From contig JAUIAH010000028.1 of NCBI GenBank assembly GCA_030425385.1, positions 1-64,000 of the forward strand: a DNA stretch of 64,000 nucleotides, in the 5' to 3' direction. Positions 26,963-37,630 of the stretch are shown piece by piece. How positions within the stretch are numbered: the first letter of the stretch is position 1; each line of letters starts with the position of its first letter. A program made the translations under genes and the position numbers. A model generated the notes under the pieces. The model saw only the letters and a program-made list of their open reading frames with translations, was not told the origin of the DNA and searched no databases. The DNA is from Verrucomicrobiia bacterium (GTDB taxonomy: Bacteria; Verrucomicrobiota; Verrucomicrobiia; Verrucomicrobiales; DEV007).

Positions 26963-29900
26963 TCAAACCCACAGGCGTGTCACCACCCTCTTGACGTCGG
27001 CGAGAATGAGATAAAGCGCGGGCACGAGAATCAGCGTGATGAGGGTCGCAAAGAGGACGCCGAACGCGAGCGAGGTTGCCATGGGAATGAGGAACTGCGC
27101 CTGAAGGCTGCGCTCTAACAAGATCGGAATGAGACCGGCAAAGGTGGTCAAGGAAGTGAGAATGATTGGTCGGAAACGTCGACTCCCTGCTGTCCAGGCC
27201 GCGTCCAGCACCTTGACCCCATGAGCCGCTTCTTTGTTCACATAATCCACCAGGACAAGACTATCATTCACCACCACACCCGTCAGCGCCACGATACCGA
27301 AGAGACTGAGCATGCTAAGGCTCTGACCAGTCACAAAGTGCCCTCCGATGGCACCGATGAGGCCAAACGGGATCACGCTCATGACGATGAAGGGTTGCAG
27401 ATAGGAACGGAAAGGGATGGCGAGCAATCCATAGATGATCACGAGGGCGATGACACCATTCTTGGAAAGGCTTTCTAACATTTCGGCATTCGCCTTGGCT
27501 TCACCTTCCAGACTGGACCGGACCTCCGGGTAACGCTCCAGAATCGCGGGGATGATCGTCTTCTTCAGTTCCGCGTTGAGCTGCTGCACATCAGTGGCCT
27601 GCTTGTCCGCGTCCGCCGTGATATTGACGACGCGTTGCTGGTTGACCCGCTTGATCGTGGGATAACTCTCACCAAATTGCAAATCAGCCACTTCGTGAAA
27701 GGCCACCGCTCGCCCATCGGGCAGACGGATGCGGAGATTCTCCAGGTCCGCGAGGGAATCGCGTTCATCTCTCGGATAACGCACCATCACCTTGAGTTCA
27801 TCCCGTCCACGGATGATGCGCTCCGCCTCCGCGCCATAGAACGCCTGACGCACTTGCGACCCTAACTCAACGGCAGTGACACCGAGCGCTTCCGCCTCTG
27901 GCTTCACTCGCATCCGTAGTTCCAGTTTCCCGCCGCTGTAGTTGTCCGTGATGTCAAAGACACCCGCATAGGTGCGCAGCTTGCCCACCACATCGGTCCG
28001 TGCGGCCAGTAAGTCTCCGAAGGATCCGCCTGACAATTGCACATTGATCGGCTTCTCGTCATTCAGCGCCGCCGTGGAGATCAATTGCATGGATTTGACA
28101 CCCGGAATAACGCCAATGGCCTCGCGCCACCGGTCCCCTAGCGCCACCGCCGAGAGAGTCCGCTCCTCCGACTTGGTCAGTTCCAGAATGAAGACCGCCC
28201 GATTGCTGGAAGCACCGATGGTCTGCTGATTGAATCCCTGATTCCCCCCAAGACTGATGCTAAGGTGCTTCGTAATCCGTCCCACTTGCTCATTCTCCAA
28301 ATCGACGAGCATGGCCTCGTAGGCGTCCTGAATCTGCTGAGCCGCAATCGTGGTCCGTTCAAGAGAGGTGCCCACTGGCATCTCAAGTTGGATGACAATG
28401 AAATCGCTCGGCACGACCGGAAAGGGGATGAACCGTACCCAACCGCCTCCGATGAGCGCCATGGAAATCGCTAGCAAACCGACGAAGAATGCTACCGTCA
28501 CATAGCGCATGCGCAGTGCCACATCGAGGATGGGCTTGTAGGTCCCTTCCACAAAGCGCTCTAGCGCATCGGCGATCGCGCGCTGGACTCGCAGGATCCA
28601 CGATTGCGTGGCACCCTCATCTTTGCCCACGCGACAAAAGGTAAGATGATAGGGCAGGACAATCTTTGATTGGATGAGCGACCAGAACAATGTCAGAACG
28701 ACGATGGCCGCGATCGGTGTGAAGAAATCGCCTGAAGCCCCCGGAACCATGAGTAAGGGGCCGAAGGCCACCATGGTTGTCAGCACGGCAAAGACAACCG
28801 GTACTGCCACATACTCCGCGCCCCGAATCGCCGCTTCCGTGCCGTGCCCAACCCGCTGGAACTCCGAGAACACACTCTCTCCCACGACAATGGCATCATC
28901 GACCACGATTCCCAACACAAGAATGAAAGCGAAGAGGGAGATGATATTGATCGAGATGCCAAAGAGCGGCATCACAAACAGCGTCCCCAGGAACGAGAAG
29001 GGAATGCCCATGGCGACAAAGAAGGCCAGTGACGGCCTTAAGAACAGTGTCAGAACCACCATCACAAGCAAGAAACCTGCGCCCCCATTCACGAGCATCG
29101 TCCGCAGCCGTCCGCGAAGATAGAAGGAGCTATCCACGTAGGTGGAGAATTGAAAGGCCTCTGGATACCGCTCGCGCGTCTGGTCGACGAACGCGTTCAC
29201 TTTGTTAGAGACATCGATCGGTGTTTCCGTACCCACGGCATACACCACGAGAAAGGCCGCAGGAAGGCCATCAAAGAGACTGACACTGCGGTCATCCGTG
29301 AATCCATCGCGGATCGTCGCCACGTCCCCTAGCGTAATGCGCGTGCCATCAGGCAGAGATCGCAGGACGATCTTCTCAAATTCGTGTCCTTCATACGCTT
29401 GCTGCTTCACGCGGAGCAAGATCTCGCTCGACCGTGTCTTGACAGATCCTCCCGGGATGTCTTCAGAGCTGCGCCGGACGGCATTCGCCACTTCTTCAAA
29501 CGTGAGCCCCTGGCGCCGCAAAGTCTCCTCACTCACTTCGATCGCCAACTCCAAATCTGGAAGGCCATCGATCTTCACCTGGGATATGCCTGGCACCCGC
29601 AGCAGCTCATCGCGCGCCTGTGCCGCCACCCGTCGAAGCGTGAGCTGATCGGTGTCTGCCTCGATGGCAATCCGAATGATCTCCTCTGCCAGTACCAACT
29701 CTTCCACCGTCGGTCGTTCGGCTTCGTTAGGAAATGTGAGGATCGCATCCACGCGCGTCTTCACGTTCTCCTTCAACTTGTCTAACGGATAGTTGCGCTC
29801 TGCCTCCAGAAAGACGGAGGCGATGCCTTCCTGGGCTTCTGAACGCAGTTCCTTGATCCCTTCAAGGCCTTGCACAGCCTCTTCCACCGGCAGCACCAGC

Positions 29901-30079
29901 GCTCGCTCCACCTCCTCCGGAGCCGCCCCTGGATAGAGAATGGACACGACCACTGTGCGGAGATCCACTTTAGGAAACATCCTCACATTGACCGATTGAA
30001 TACCCACAACCCCGCCCGCGAGGATCAGCAACATCAACAGATTGGCAGCAACGCCATTGCGAACAAACCACGCAATCAC
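26963..30079 (-). CDS. RND efflux transporter permease
   Basis: 1038 residues, full length for the AcrB/MdtB family. There are twelve membrane helices with two large periplasmic loops. The TM4 proton-relay stretch GIVVDDAIVVGE is present, as is a mirrored second half (ALTGVVVNDSLVLVDYVN). It forms the inner-membrane pump of a tripartite efflux system. Its start overlaps the adaptor gene stop by four bases, so the two are co-translated. No outer-membrane TolC-like gene is adjacent. Confidence 0.95.
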   Translation of the reverse strand: MIAWFVRNGVAANLLMLLILAGGVVGIQSVNVRMFPKVDLRTVVVSILYPGAAPEEVERALVLPVEEAVQGLEGIKELRSEAQEGIASVFLEAERNYPLDKLKENVKTRVDAILTFPNEAERPTVEELVLAEEIIRIAIEADTDQLTLRRVAAQARDELLRVPGISQVKIDGLPDLELAIEVSEETLRRQGLTFEEVANAVRRSSEDIPGGSVKTRSSEILLRVKQQAYEGHEFEKIVLRSLPDGTRITLGDVATIRDGFTDDRSVSLFDGLPAAFLVVYAVGTETPIDVSNKVNAFVDQTRERYPEAFQFSTYVDSSFYLRGRLRTMLVNGGAGFLLVMVVLTLFLRPSLAFFVAMGIPFSFLGTLFVMPLFGISINIISLFAFILVLGIVVDDAIVVGESVFSEFQRVGHGTEAAIRGAEYVAVPVVFAVLTTMVAFGPLLMVPGASGDFFTPIAAIVVLTLFWSLIQSKIVLPYHLTFCRVGKDEGATQSWILRVQRAIADALERFVEGTYKPILDVALRMRYVTVAFFVGLLAISMALIGGGWVRFIPFPVVPSDFIVIQLEMPVGTSLERTTIAAQQIQDAYEAMLVDLENEQVGRITKHLSISLGGNQGFNQQTIGASSNRAVFILELTKSEERTLSAVALGDRWREAIGVIPGVKSMQLISTAALNDEKPINVQLSGGSFGDLLAARTDVVGKLRTYAGVFDITDNYSGGKLELRMRVKPEAEALGVTAVELGSQVRQAFYGAEAERIIRGRDELKVMVRYPRDERDSLADLENLRIRLPDGRAVAFHEVADLQFGESYPTIKRVNQQRVVNITADADKQATDVQQLNAELKKTIIPAILERYPEVRSSLEGEAKANAEMLESLSKNGVIALVIIYGLLAIPFRSYLQPFIVMSVIPFGLIGAIGGHFVTGQSLSMLSLFGIVALTGVVVNDSLVLVDYVNKEAAHGVKVLDAAWTAGSRRFRPIILTSLTTFAGLIPILLERSLQAQFLIPMATSLAFGVLFATLITLILVPALYLILADVKRVVTRLWV

Positions 30080-31281
30080 AATCCCTGCACGCGTTGAATG
30101 AGTGCCCCTTTAGCAGGCTCTTGAGTCACCGGCTGCACTCGCATGCCTTCCGCGTAGAAGTTCAATCGTGTCACACTAACCATATCCCCATCCGCCAATC
30201 CCTCGGTAATCAAGACTCGGACGCTCTCACGACGAGCCACGTTCACCTCACGAATAGCGATCACCTGATCCTTGATCACAAGAACACGATCATCCGGCAA
30301 AAGCGCCTCCCTCGGCAACTCAATGGCTCGTTCCAACATCCGCCCAGGCACCGTCACTTCGACAAATTGGCCAATCTGCAAGGGGGGTGCAGAACGCTCG
30401 TTCTCGAAGCCATACGGATCCTCGACACGCACAATCACATTCACAAAGCGATTCTGCGGATCGATGAGTCCCGTGGAACGATCAACATACCCTTCCCAAA
30501 CAGCGGCCTCTTTCCCTCCCACCTTTCCCGAGATCGTCACCTTGAGACGACTGTCAGGCGAGCGCGATTCGCCAAGGGCTGGCAGATCGAGAAACCACGC
30601 ATCCTCGCTCGGTAGCGGGACGACCACTTCCGCATAGTCGATGGCATAAATGTCAGCCAACACGGAACCAAGCGCCGACACACTCTGCCCCACATCGGCC
30701 ATCTTAGCCCGTATACGGCCTGTGTAAGGGGCGAGAATCTCCGTCTGCGACAAATCATGACGTGCTGCCTTCAGAGTCGCCTCTGCCGCCTTCACATCCG
30801 CCTGCGCCTTTGCTAGTTGAGGCGCATTTGCCGCCAATCCTTGGGGTTCACCTTTACCCAAGCGCTTCCAATCACGGCGATTCCGCTTCGCCAAGGCTTC
30901 TTCGCGTTCCAACGCCAAGCGCGCCGTGGCCAGTTGCGACTCCGCCGTCGCTACTTGGGTCTCATACCGAATAGGGTCAATGCGCAGCAGGCGATCACCC
31001 TCACGAAAGAACCCACCCTCCTCGAACGCCGCACTGACCTCAACGATCTGGCCCGACACCTGCGGCGTCAGCTGTGTGGTAGTGCGTGCGCGCACGGTTC
31101 CGTTCGCCCGGATGGTCACGGGAATATCCGCCACCGCCACCTTCACCACACGCACGGCAGGAATCACCGGATCAGGCGTCACCAATTCCGGCTGCTTCCG
31201 TAGATGGACGAGAAGAGAACTCACTCCTCCTAACAGAAGCAACGTCAGAACTGTCAGGGCAAAGTGCTTACGCTTGGTCAC
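30076..31281 (-). CDS. RND efflux membrane-fusion (adaptor) protein
   Basis: About 401 residues. A short cytoplasmic stub and a membrane anchor (HFALTVLTLLLLGGVSSLLV) precede HlyD-type barrel-sandwich halves (TIRANGTVRARTTTQLTPQVSGQIVEV and APYTGRIRAKMADVGQSV), which flank a helical hairpin. GTG 31281 is preferred over a TTG at 31314. It bridges the permease to an outer-membrane channel. Confidence 0.92.
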   Translation of the reverse strand: MTKRKHFALTVLTLLLLGGVSSLLVHLRKQPELVTPDPVIPAVRVVKVAVADIPVTIRANGTVRARTTTQLTPQVSGQIVEVSAAFEEGGFFREGDRLLRIDPIRYETQVATAESQLATARLALEREEALAKRNRRDWKRLGKGEPQGLAANAPQLAKAQADVKAAEATLKAARHDLSQTEILAPYTGRIRAKMADVGQSVSALGSVLADIYAIDYAEVVVPLPSEDAWFLDLPALGESRSPDSRLKVTISGKVGGKEAAVWEGYVDRSTGLIDPQNRFVNVIVRVEDPYGFENERSAPPLQIGQFVEVTVPGRMLERAIELPREALLPDDRVLVIKDQVIAIREVNVARRESVRVLITEGLADGDMVSVTRLNFYAEGMRVQPVTQEPAKGALIQRVQGL

Positions 31282-31316
31282 CGCGAACCATCGACGATTC
31301 CCTTCAACCGTCAAGG

Positions 31317-34300
31317 TCAGGGCGAACGCGGTGTCAGCCGGACCCTGTAAAACGCGTTCGGCAGCGCAGACACGTGGAGGAAGCTCCGGGAAACCACCAT
31401 TTCCGATTCATCACCGATGGGCTGAATCTGCAAGGTCTCGACATTGGACAAGGCTTCCCAAGCATCGCCATCGATCGAGGATTCGATTGCAAAGTGATAG
31501 AAGTTCGGTGCCGCCAAATGCCGCTCATAGGTGATCAAAGGATGGTCCTCATCATCCAGAGTGATCGCAACAGGAAGCGTGTGATTCGTGAACAAGGGAG
31601 CCGTGGCGAACGCGAATTCGATATTGTTAGCCAAGGCATCCGTGTCCGGGTCCGCCGAAGCCTGCACGTTCTCGGGAGGCATCCCAAATGCATTCATCTC
31701 CCAAGAATCCTGCACGAGATCACCATCCGCGTCTTCAGGTGCCGGTGGAGCCTTGGGCTCCCCTTCCGTCGCCTTCACATGAAGGTGACCACTGGTGATC
31801 GGAGAGAATACACCACTGTCAGTGAAGATGCTGATCGTGAGTGTCGAGATTTCGCCATCGAGTGTGTTCTGCACTTGAATCTCATTGGCGCTCGCCATGC
31901 CTCCTTGCACGAAGGCAGCCTTCAACACCCGTTGAATACGCTGGGCGCAATCTTCGGCAGATCCGTTGAGCGTGAAACAAAGCTCCGGAGCATACGAATC
32001 CAACTGCACGAGTTCGGTGCTGGCCGTGAACGAGATGGAAACCGTGGCATTGTCAGGCCACGCCTCATCTAGCTTGAGTTCCAAACTGCCGTCCTTCATT
32101 TCCGCCGCCATGAATACTTGAGCGCCCTGTCCCAAGGCCGGCTGCAAGATGTTAGGCGCAGAAGCCGCGGGAATCCCACGTCCGCGCCACACCCAGATGC
32201 CTTGAGCCTGGATGACATCAGGAAAGCCGAGCGCCACCGGCCGGGTCGCTCCAATTCCCCGAGCAATCATCGCCCGCAGCGGTTGCGCCGTTGGAATCCG
32301 ACCGACCACGCGCCCTATCAAGGTATTCCCATCTTCACTCAGAGAAAGAGGGCGCACAGGGATGGTCATGCCACTGCCATCCTCAGAGGCTAACACAATG
32401 CAGAGATCATCGAGCCGTCTGCCGAAATTGCCTCCTTCAATGGTGATCAATCCCCCCTCCATGACGGTGCCAGAGGTGGCCACGATCTCAGGCGACGGCA
32501 CAGGCCGCATCGCACAAAGGTCTACTTTGCCCATGCGGACTGGCGACCCGAAATCGATGACAAGGTCAACCGCTCTGTCAGGGCGTGGAGCGGTGATTAC
32601 CTGCAGGCCATTCGGCGAAGCTAGCCCTCGCTCTAGCAAGGCCACCCGTAGCATCCGCGCCAAAGCATTGGCGAACGCTTGCGGATCCAGGTCCTCTTGA
32701 AGGCGCACCTGAGGGAAATGCAAGGCCCGCTTCCGGTTGTCTTCCGTCGCCACGATGAGATCGAGTTCTAACAAAGTGTCCGCCTGCCAAGTAGCCGTTC
32801 CCAGATTCACCACCAGTTGCCGAGCCGCGTTGATCGTACTGAAGAATCGCGACTCTTGCTCACGCAACTCAGGATCTGGCAGACGCGCACGATAAGCGAG
32901 GGCCTCAGGGATGGATTCGTCGCTGCGAAAACTCCGCACGGATAGTTCCGCCACAAGAGGACCCGCACTTGCGAAGGGAGCGATGATGCCCTGCCCGCTC
33001 ACAATCACAACACCATCCGTCGTGACGTTGGGAGGATGTTTGCCCACGCGCACGACCGCGCGACCAGTCGTGGTCTCCTGCACATGCAAGGAGATGGGCC
33101 GATCGTCGTCATGTACCAGAAAAGCGCAGGTGCACTCGGGTGGCCCGATGTCCGACCCTAACAGACCACGCACACCATCTTCGGCAAGCGCCAGGAAAGG
33201 CGGGGGCTGAAGTTTGGCAAAGACCACAGGCGCAGGCTCTTCGGGTTCTTGTGGCTGCTCGTCTTCCTTCGTCTCTGGTAGCAGTTCGAAGGCGAAATCC
33301 TCCACCGCAATGATCTCAAAAGCTCCGGGCACGCGGATGGTTTCGGGCCGCACGATGGTTCGCGTGTCCAGGGCATACCAATCCCCTTCTTCGGAGAGGA
33401 CGTAGCGCGCCCCGGTCACGGGATTGCCGAAGGCATCCGTCTTGAGATCGACAAAGGCGGTGGGCTGGTCGGGTCGCGGCGCCTCCACTCGGCGAGTGAT
33501 CTCTTCTTTGGGCAAGCGATGAAAGACTGCCTTCAATGGCATCTCCGCTAGGGTCAGGGCATCATCGAAGACGCGATTGAACACATTCACTCCAGCCCGC
33601 ACGTCAAAGCGGGCAGGCTCGGTACGGGGAACCCCTTCGATGACGAAGGCGCCACCCGGTGCCGCCTTTCCTAACTCGATCAAAACTCCACTGGTGTAGG
33701 CCCATCGGAAATCGTCGGCACCGCGCCCGGTATCGGCATCAAACCACTCGGAAGTCTGGGGACGTGGAGAATCCCCAGCATAAGCGAAACGCCGCCACTG
33801 GTTCTCCACGTGCACCCACACCATCACCCCTTCCGTGAAGAGCTTGGTGGCTTGGCTAAAGACTTCGGGAAGCGTTAGGATCTCATTCGGCACCCCACGA
33901 ATGTTAGGGAATCGCGTGATAGGAATCGCATTGCGCCCCGGACCGAGCACCACTTCCTGAGGTCCCACCGGCGGGCTAGCGGACGTTTCTTCGTCTCCGA
34001 TCTGAAAGGCAAATGCCTTCAAGGCGTGGATCCCAAAGGTGCCCGGCACCATCACCACACGAGCGTCCACCCGCCGACGACTCTCCACCGCATACCAAAT
34101 ACCATTCTCAGCCAAGACGTAGCGCGCCTCGGTGACGGGATGGAAGAACCAATCCACCTCCAACTGTTCCAACGGTGGCCCCTCTGCTGGCGAGCCATCG
34201 GGATTGCGTGGAAAGATCTGTTCCAAAGGCACGCGATGGAAATGAGCTTCCAAACCCAGATCAGCCAAGGCTAAACGCCGATCAGTCACGCGATTGAAGT

Positions 34301-34760
34301 GGTTCTCTCCCGCTTGGGCGACGAAGTCGTGAGGCTCACTCCGCTCGACACCTGGCAGGGTGATGGCCAGCGGTTCGGCGCGCTGGAGTTCCATGAGAAT
34401 GCCATTCTGATAGGGCCAGCGATACCCTGACACATTGACATTACCTGTATCCACATCCATCCACTGACGACCATCGGCAGCCCCGGGCACTTCTGTATAG
34501 GCGAAACGTCGCCATTGGCGTTCCTCCCAAATCCAGATGACGACGTCTCGGAACCGGTCGGCAGCCTCACGGACACCAAAGAATTCGCCCAGTGTCAGGG
34601 TCTCTGTGTCAGGCGTTGGAAAGCGCGTGATCGCGACCGCGTTGAGCCCGGGACGAAGCACCAGCTGCTGTGGCTCAGTTTCCTGCAGCGCAGGGGATTC
34701 GGCTCCGGCGTGCGCGAGCCAAGCGCCCAAGGTGAGAACAAAGATGAAGGCGAGTTTCAT
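31317..34760 (-). CDS. Very large secreted surface protein
   Basis: About 1147 residues from ATG 34760 (an in-frame ATG lies nine codons upstream). The signal peptide is MKLAFIFVLTLGAWLAHA. The N-terminal half holds three similar modules starting LRPGLNAVAITRFP, LGPGRNAIPITRFP and VRAGVNVFNRVF. A middle part has beta-rich segments. The C-terminal part has DADGDLVQDSWEMNAFG, a calcium-loop motif, and ends in a small beta domain. It overlaps the kinase stop codon by four bases, so kinase and surface protein are probably made together. The role is unknown. Confidence 0.72.
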   Translation of the reverse strand: MKLAFIFVLTLGAWLAHAGAESPALQETEPQQLVLRPGLNAVAITRFPTPDTETLTLGEFFGVREAADRFRDVVIWIWEERQWRRFAYTEVPGAADGRQWMDVDTGNVNVSGYRWPYQNGILMELQRAEPLAITLPGVERSEPHDFVAQAGENHFNRVTDRRLALADLGLEAHFHRVPLEQIFPRNPDGSPAEGPPLEQLEVDWFFHPVTEARYVLAENGIWYAVESRRRVDARVVMVPGTFGIHALKAFAFQIGDEETSASPPVGPQEVVLGPGRNAIPITRFPNIRGVPNEILTLPEVFSQATKLFTEGVMVWVHVENQWRRFAYAGDSPRPQTSEWFDADTGRGADDFRWAYTSGVLIELGKAAPGGAFVIEGVPRTEPARFDVRAGVNVFNRVFDDALTLAEMPLKAVFHRLPKEEITRRVEAPRPDQPTAFVDLKTDAFGNPVTGARYVLSEEGDWYALDTRTIVRPETIRVPGAFEIIAVEDFAFELLPETKEDEQPQEPEEPAPVVFAKLQPPPFLALAEDGVRGLLGSDIGPPECTCAFLVHDDDRPISLHVQETTTGRAVVRVGKHPPNVTTDGVVIVSGQGIIAPFASAGPLVAELSVRSFRSDESIPEALAYRARLPDPELREQESRFFSTINAARQLVVNLGTATWQADTLLELDLIVATEDNRKRALHFPQVRLQEDLDPQAFANALARMLRVALLERGLASPNGLQVITAPRPDRAVDLVIDFGSPVRMGKVDLCAMRPVPSPEIVATSGTVMEGGLITIEGGNFGRRLDDLCIVLASEDGSGMTIPVRPLSLSEDGNTLIGRVVGRIPTAQPLRAMIARGIGATRPVALGFPDVIQAQGIWVWRGRGIPAASAPNILQPALGQGAQVFMAAEMKDGSLELKLDEAWPDNATVSISFTASTELVQLDSYAPELCFTLNGSAEDCAQRIQRVLKAAFVQGGMASANEIQVQNTLDGEISTLTISIFTDSGVFSPITSGHLHVKATEGEPKAPPAPEDADGDLVQDSWEMNAFGMPPENVQASADPDTDALANNIEFAFATAPLFTNHTLPVAITLDDEDHPLITYERHLAAPNFYHFAIESSIDGDAWEALSNVETLQIQPIGDESEMVVSRSFLHVSALPNAFYRVRLTPRSP

Positions 34761-37621
34761 GGAATTGATAGGGGTGTGGTCTTCCAAATCTCAACGTTAC
34801 CCGAATGATAACCTAACAAGGTGGCTCCATTGGCACTAAAGGCAAGGTGTTCCCAGAGATGGTTGCCCAGGTTCAGGAGAACGTCGCCCGTGGGCACGTG
34901 CCACAAGCGAAGCTCTCCTTCCGTATGAACCGCTGCCATGGTGCGCCCATCTGGACTCAAGACATACTGCGCCACAGGCGACCCCTCACCGAAGCGGTAG
35001 TGATCCATTCCCCCAGCATGTGCAATGTGTATGGTCGTTTCTTCCATCATGGAACAAAACGCATTCGCGTGTCCAAAGATACGGACCTTCTCCCCTGCCC
35101 ATGGAGCCTTGGAGGTCTGAAGGCTGCCTGGAGCCCGCAAGTCCACGACCACCTGCCGCCCATCCTTGAGCAGGAGATGCCAATGACTGCCCACAACTGC
35201 AGAATCCTGCCATTGCGACAACGATGGGAAGTTTCCATGCGTGGCTTGAAGCGTGACCGCGTCCCGCGTCGCCAGATAGATCCGAAGCTCATCTTGTGTG
35301 ATTCCAACCGCCCCGATGTGGCAAGCGTTGGAATCAAGCACGGCCACCGCTTGCAAGGCCATCCCATCGGGCACCTCTGGCAAGGCAATTCCCCCCATGT
35401 CCTCCACGGAAACGAATAGAAATCGCGATGGCTGGGAGGTGGTGAGACAAGCAAAGTGCCTGCCATCAGAGGCCAAGCCGAATGGCGGATGATATCTCGC
35501 TGAAGAGCTCTCTCCGCGGATCTCCCAGGCGCGCACGACACCGTCTCCGTCCGCAGCGGCCACCCAGTGTTCTGACAGATGTCCCAAGAAACTCGTGATG
35601 GCATGGATACCACCCTGATGCTGCCTCTCCATGACAACGGCGCCCGGCGCCGAGCGATTGCGAGCGATGACCTTTCCTGTAGAATCGCCCAGCAACAATA
35701 GGCGTCCGTTAGGGCTAAAGCAGAGACGCGCTCCGGAGGTAGGTGCCGCCCGACTGAAGACATCTTTCTTGAAGAAGACATCCCCTTCCCATTGCCAAAT
35801 CTCAATCGTGGCGCGGTAACAGAAGGCGATGCGATACTTGGTGGCATTCTGTGAGCGGGGCGAAACGGCCACATCGAGCAACGTGTCAGAAAGCCGGAAG
35901 CGTTCACGCCCGGCGGTCCACGGGGCTTCCCAGGTGAGCACTGGATCACCTGCACGTCCTGACGTCGTCACAAAGACCGTAGGCCGCTCTCCCGGAGCCG
36001 ACGCGAGAAAGCCGTCGGCATGGGCCGCCAAGGCACGTGCGAGAGTCCCCTGGCGCGGTGGCTGCGTGGGCAGAATCAACCGCGGATCCTCATCGGATTC
36101 TCCAGCGAGGAGAAAGGCATTCCCCCCCCGAAAGGCCGTGGCTGGAGGCGGGGCGAATGCAAAGCCCTCCGCAAGCTGGCCGCTGTCGAGGTCCCAACGC
36201 TTCACCTGACCATTTCTCTGCTGAATGAGGAGGCGACCCAACCCATCGGGATCCTGACAAAGCGCGTGCGCATTGCCCTCACCAAGGTTGACCGAATGAT
36301 AGTCTGGAAAACTCAAATGATGCAGCCAATGCCATGCGAATTCGCGAAGCGCTTCTGGCTGAGCGATCAGAACAGCCCGCGCTTCCTCCGGACGTCCTCC
36401 ACTGAGGAGTTGATCGGCACGGTGAATCCCTTCCACATAGGCCTCACGCGCGCGGGTCGACGCCGCCTGATCATGCCGCCAACTGAGTCCCGCTACGACA
36501 GCCACCGCGATGAGTGTCGTGGCAATCAGTCCCGCGATCGCAGGCTTCCGTCGCACCCACTTCGATACCTTCCGCAAGGGGCCTGACGGTTTCGCCACAA
36601 TGGGACGCCCATCCAACCAACGCTCCAAATCTTCCGCCAAGGCTTCCGCTGAGGCATAGCGATCCCCGGGTGCCTTTTCCAGGCAGCACAAAGTGATCGT
36701 CTCCAGGTCCACGTCCAGGCGCGGCTGCCATTTCCTCGGCGGGACGGGTTCTTTGGTGAGGGTTTCTTGTAAGAGAGCCATGGGAGAAGGCCCATCAAAG
36801 GGCAGCTTTCCCGTGAAACTCTGATAGAGCATCACGCCGATCGCATAGACGTCTGTAGCCGGCGTCAGGTCGTGGTTCATCCCTTCCGCTTGCTCTGGTG
36901 ACATGTAGGCGGGCGAGCCTAACAATTGCCCACTCGCGGTGAGATGCGTGTCCTCGGTCACGCGTTTGGCCAAACCGAAATCACTGATCTGCGGCTCGCC
37001 TCGCTGATCGATGAGGATATTGGCAGGCTTGAGATCCCGATGAAGGATGCCCTGAGTATGCGCGTGATGGACGGCGCGGGCGACCTTGATCATGAAACGC
37101 ACCATCGCCGTTTGCCGTTCGCGCAATGCCCCCGACCGGCTCGCACTGCTATCCGTCAGGAGGTCACGCTCGAACTGATCTGCCAGGCTGCCTCCCGTGA
37201 CGAGCCGCATGCTGAAGAAGTACTGCCCGTCATCCTCACCCACTTCGTAAATGGGGACAATGTTGGGATGATCCAATTCACCCGCTGCACGAGCCTCCAT
37301 GAGAAAGCGCTCTTTATCCGTTGTGCTCGCCAGTTTCCCCTCCGCCACGAGCTTGAGCGCCACGAGTCGATCAAGTTGGCGTTGACGGGCGCGATAGACC
37401 ACGCCCATCGCTCCCGCGGCGATCCTCTCAAGAATCTCATAGTCACCAATGGTGCCCAAGCCTTCCGCAGGCGCCTCGTCGTCAGCCAGCAAGTCATCAT
37501 CCCGCGTGTCAAAGTCGAGCATCACTGCCATGACGCACTTTGGGCAAAGGCCCTCCGTCGCCGCTGCCTGCATGGGGCCGCCACACACCGGACAGGCCGC
37601 CGCGTCCTCAGATTCGCTCAT
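34757..37621 (-). CDS. Membrane Ser/Thr protein kinase with propeller sensor domain
   Basis: 954 residues. An N-terminal zinc ribbon (CPVCGG...CPKC, residues 9-34) precedes a Hanks-type kinase at about 63-330 with all key motifs: AAGAMGVVYRA, HRDLKPANIL, SDFGLAK, GSPAYMSPEQA. A membrane helix (AGLIATTLIAVAVVAGLSW) lies near residue 365. The C-terminal half reads as WD40/quinoprotein-like beta-propeller repeats. This sensor-kinase type is typical of the Planctomycetes-Verrucomicrobia group and is encoded with its ECF sigma factor immediately upstream. Confidence 0.92.
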   Translation of the reverse strand: MSESEDAAACPVCGGPMQAAATEGLCPKCVMAVMLDFDTRDDDLLADDEAPAEGLGTIGDYEILERIAAGAMGVVYRARQRQLDRLVALKLVAEGKLASTTDKERFLMEARAAGELDHPNIVPIYEVGEDDGQYFFSMRLVTGGSLADQFERDLLTDSSASRSGALRERQTAMVRFMIKVARAVHHAHTQGILHRDLKPANILIDQRGEPQISDFGLAKRVTEDTHLTASGQLLGSPAYMSPEQAEGMNHDLTPATDVYAIGVMLYQSFTGKLPFDGPSPMALLQETLTKEPVPPRKWQPRLDVDLETITLCCLEKAPGDRYASAEALAEDLERWLDGRPIVAKPSGPLRKVSKWVRRKPAIAGLIATTLIAVAVVAGLSWRHDQAASTRAREAYVEGIHRADQLLSGGRPEEARAVLIAQPEALREFAWHWLHHLSFPDYHSVNLGEGNAHALCQDPDGLGRLLIQQRNGQVKRWDLDSGQLAEGFAFAPPPATAFRGGNAFLLAGESDEDPRLILPTQPPRQGTLARALAAHADGFLASAPGERPTVFVTTSGRAGDPVLTWEAPWTAGRERFRLSDTLLDVAVSPRSQNATKYRIAFCYRATIEIWQWEGDVFFKKDVFSRAAPTSGARLCFSPNGRLLLLGDSTGKVIARNRSAPGAVVMERQHQGGIHAITSFLGHLSEHWVAAADGDGVVRAWEIRGESSSARYHPPFGLASDGRHFACLTTSQPSRFLFVSVEDMGGIALPEVPDGMALQAVAVLDSNACHIGAVGITQDELRIYLATRDAVTLQATHGNFPSLSQWQDSAVVGSHWHLLLKDGRQVVVDLRAPGSLQTSKAPWAGEKVRIFGHANAFCSMMEETTIHIAHAGGMDHYRFGEGSPVAQYVLSPDGRTMAAVHTEGELRLWHVPTGDVLLNLGNHLWEHLAFSANGATLLGYHSGNVEIWKTTPLSIP

Positions 37622-37630
37622 CGGAGCACC